Shown here: piece by piece, positions 53,924-56,047 of the stretch
Layout: each line of letters opens with the position of its first letter
Position numbering within the stretch: the first letter of the stretch is position 1
Virus record (IMG/VR): IMGVR_UViG_3300042888_001378
Location: 1 to 56,047 of that record
From: a virus
DNA: 56,047 nt
Direction: 5' to 3' (one strand)
Notes under the pieces: model-generated
What the model saw: only the letters and a program-made list of their open reading frames with translations
Told to the model about the DNA's origin: nothing
The model's database searches: none
Made by a program: the position numbers and the translations under genes

Positions 53924-56047
53924 TTATTTTATCCCATTTGCAGTAACAGTAAAGTCTTTCTGAACTTTTGTCTTACTTTTATTTTTAGTAAAGTATGCCT
54001 CTACTTTAATTTTTGTCTCTACTCCGTTTAAATATATATCTTTATTACTCTTTATATTTTTGACTTGAAATTCCGCATCTTTAACTGCCTTTTCGGTTGC
54101 TTGGTTTTTATTTGCCTCAAAAGTTGTTTTTGCAGTAGTTAACACATTTTCCGCAGTAGTTATTTTATTATCATAATCTTTAATTTTATTAGGGTCCGCC
54201 AATTTAGTAAATGAAGATAATGGTTCACTTATTTTTATATCATTTTTAGGTCCAACTTCTTTATTTTCACCACCAACTTTTATTATCATTTTCATTTCAT
54301 TATTTTCATTTGCACTGTTTTCTTTATCAGTTGGGTTCGTTTCACTTGGTAACTTATTCCCTCTAGTTGTTGACATAATTTCAGTGTCGTTAATTGTTAT
54401 TTCAATAGGATTATCCGACTCAACTTGTTCAGTACTAGTATTTTTTTCATCTTGTTTTACTTGATCGATAGTATCTTGTGTTTTTAAACTACCATATATA
54501 GTCTGAACCGTATCCTTACCAATTAACCTTTCTTTTAATTGCCCTAATTTAACACCATCTTTTATTTTACCATCTTCAATTGTATCAGAACGAACATCAT
54601 ACATTTCTGTATTTGCGTAATAATTAAATGAAACTGCGTTTTGTAATCTATTAATTGGACCAACTAATGAATGTCCACCAATTAAATCAATACTAAGTGA
54701 AACTGTCGCAATCATAGGTTGAACCCCAATACCTTCAGGATTAGTGTCCCACTTAGGTCCATCATATGTTATAGATAATGTGTTTATTGCTACTTTGGTG
54801 TGGAAGAAATCACCTATTCTTAAAATACAGATTGGTGGTCTACCAAATGAAAGGTTTTGTGGTTGTACCCCAACCTCTACACCATCTTTAGTAGTGTTTT
54901 TATCATAGATACTAGGACCCTGTCTCATACATTGATTTAAAAATGTTAACCTACTATTAAAACCTTCAGGTGTTATACTGTGAAAACCTGCATGAAAGTA
55001 TCTAATTTTTTCAGAAATAGTTTTAAAGTAATTAGGGTAATTTGCATCAATAAAATCAAAATAAGGTCCCTCATCAATAATTAGATTATCAATTAAGTTG
55101 ATTGCCTCTACAGGATCTATTGGTTCAGGATCTCCCTCACCTTTTTCTGGAGGTAGCGCTTCTGTAGAATTTTCTGTGTCATTTTCCATTAATACATCTA
55201 CTCTATAATCTTCTATGTTATCAGTTTCTATAGCTTTACCAGGTTCTATTTTTATAGGTGATATGTTTTTAAATGTTTTTACATCTAATGACTGTTGTAA
55301 AAATGTAGTAAGTTTATCTTTTAAATCTTTAGAAAATGAGTCTGCTAATGATACTGGTTGAGCTGGTGATATATCATTTCTTGCCACCTCAATACTTGCA
55401 AAACCATTAAGTGTTATTAAAACTTTAGGATTAGTGTTACTTAATTGTTTTTTTATAAATTCTAAAACTTCTATTTTTAGTTTATTAAATCCTGATTCAT
55501 CAATTTTTCTAGTTGCCTTACAATTTTCTGTTGTCTCAGTACAATTCTCTACATAGTTAACTGTTCCTTTCTTTTGTTCTTTTTCAGGTATATTTATTTT
55601 TGGTTTTTCCTTTTCATATATTTTTTTCTCAACCTCATCGATATCTGTTTGTGGTACTGCACACTCCAACGCCCTAATAAAATCTTCAGGTGTGACACAA
55701 CCCGCAAAGAAACGCTCAACAAGGTTATTATTCATTCCTCTGTAACAATTTATTACTCTTGGGTGATCGACTATTATTTTAAATGATAGTGACCCACTTC
55801 TTTTGGAATTATTATATGTGTAAACAGGTTCACTTCTACCGATAAACTCAGTTTGTGTCCAATTGGCACTAGTATTCTCATCAAATGTTAATTCATATGG
55901 TGGGAACCACATTATCCTACCCTTAGTACCTGTTAATGGATCACCTGGTCCAATTTCAAATAAAGGTAAATCTGCCAAATTGTCTGCCCAAGCCAAATTT
56001 TCCAATGATAACATGAATTTCTTCCTAGTAGTCTTAGAATCTAATAT
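53924..56047 (-). CDS. Tail tube/baseplate adaptor-like protein with OmpA-like insertion (5' end outside window)
   Basis: An ATG at 56014 gives 696 residues, but the frame stays open through the 11 codons to the window edge, so the real start may lie beyond it. About 33-80 (IMWFPPYELTFDENTSANW, then GRSEPVYTYNN, GSLSFKIIVDHP) is the signature of contractile-injection-system tube/adaptor proteins. About 395-465 (IGVQPMIATVSLSIDLIGGH) is the matching second part of that fold. Between them, about 195-280 (VLITLNGFASIEVARN to DYRVDVLME) resembles an OmpA C-terminal domain, again with GFAS in place of GHTD. The tail beyond 480 is Glu/Lys/Thr-rich and helical. It probably connects tube and hub. Confidence 0.78.
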   Translation of the reverse strand: MLDSKTTRKKFMLSLENLAWADNLADLPLFEIGPGDPLTGTKGRIMWFPPYELTFDENTSANWTQTEFIGRSEPVYTYNNSKRSGSLSFKIIVDHPRVINCYRGMNNNLVERFFAGCVTPEDFIRALECAVPQTDIDEVEKKIYEKEKPKINIPEKEQKKGTVNYVENCTETTENCKATRKIDESGFNKLKIEVLEFIKKQLSNTNPKVLITLNGFASIEVARNDISPAQPVSLADSFSKDLKDKLTTFLQQSLDVKTFKNISPIKIEPGKAIETDNIEDYRVDVLMENDTENSTEALPPEKGEGDPEPIDPVEAINLIDNLIIDEGPYFDFIDANYPNYFKTISEKIRYFHAGFHSITPEGFNSRLTFLNQCMRQGPSIYDKNTTKDGVEVGVQPQNLSFGRPPICILRIGDFFHTKVAINTLSITYDGPKWDTNPEGIGVQPMIATVSLSIDLIGGHSLVGPINRLQNAVSFNYYANTEMYDVRSDTIEDGKIKDGVKLGQLKERLIGKDTVQTIYGSLKTQDTIDQVKQDEKNTSTEQVESDNPIEITINDTEIMSTTRGNKLPSETNPTDKENSANENNEMKMIIKVGGENKEVGPKNDIKISEPLSSFTKLADPNKIKDYDNKITTAENVLTTAKTTFEANKNQATEKAVKDAEFQVKNIKSNKDIYLNGVETKIKVEAYFTKNKSKTKVQKDFTVTANGIK

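Overview
The window is part of the genome of a large, very AT-rich, tailed contractile (T4-like) phage that most likely infects a Bacteroidetes host, probably of the flavobacterial type. The phage call rests on linked homologues of T4 replication and recombination proteins (gp32, UvsX, gp41-type helicase, RNase H-type exonuclease, DnaG-type primase, gp46/gp47) and baseplate proteins (gp25, gp6, a gp53/LysM-like protein). The host call rests on four things read in the sequence: TTG-N19/20-TAnnTTTG promoters; a signal peptide ending in Phe-Ser-Gln; a DUF5522-like protein; and a tail protein that carries a beta-propeller module otherwise typical of Bacteroidetes surface and gliding-associated proteins. 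No terminase, capsid, portal, tRNA or CRISPR is visible.

Layout on the minus strand, which carries nearly everything, from high to low coordinates. (1) 56047-47974: a tube/baseplate-adaptor-like protein running off the right edge, a gp53/LysM-like wedge protein and a 1870-residue hub-like tail protein. (2) 47935-45979: two unrecognised proteins, a small charged protein and a very acidic protein with a possible capsid-targeting N-terminus. (3) 45908-38838: a replication operon behind a canonical Bacteroidetes promoter, in the order ssDNA-binding protein, UvsX, 5'-3' exonuclease, unknown, replicative helicase, B12-dependent ribonucleotide reductase, DUF5522-like protein, ending in a bidirectional terminator. 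(4) 38814-38257 on the plus strand: a secreted metzincin-type protease gene with its own promoter, sharing that terminator. (5) 38187-9418: a nearly gap-free run of baseplate, tail and fibre genes (gp25, gp6, a membrane protein and giant proteins of 1526, 2672 and 968 residues), followed by a RuvC-like nuclease and a terminator. (6) 8661-7298: primase and a cyclic-phosphate-type receiver protein. (7) 7297-6264 on the plus strand: two accessory genes. (8) 6208-161: a PD-(D/E)XK nuclease, the gp47/coiled-coil/gp46 recombination operon, then a UVR-motif protein and a complete primary-type sigma factor, ending in a terminator. A further minus-strand ORF starts at position 60 and leaves the window.

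The early/replication genes and the protease gene are preceded by host-type promoters, some so close to the ATG that leaderless mRNAs are likely. The structural genes show no such boxes, and the phage sigma factor is a candidate for reprogramming transcription. The most unusual content is in the virion proteins: the captured Bacteroidetes propeller, four tandem eight-cysteine repeats next to an OmpA-like domain, a second OmpA-like insertion in the tube/adaptor-like protein, and a baseplate protein with a membrane-like hydrophobic stretch and a 20-cysteine cluster. No intergenic stretch exceeds 300 bases.
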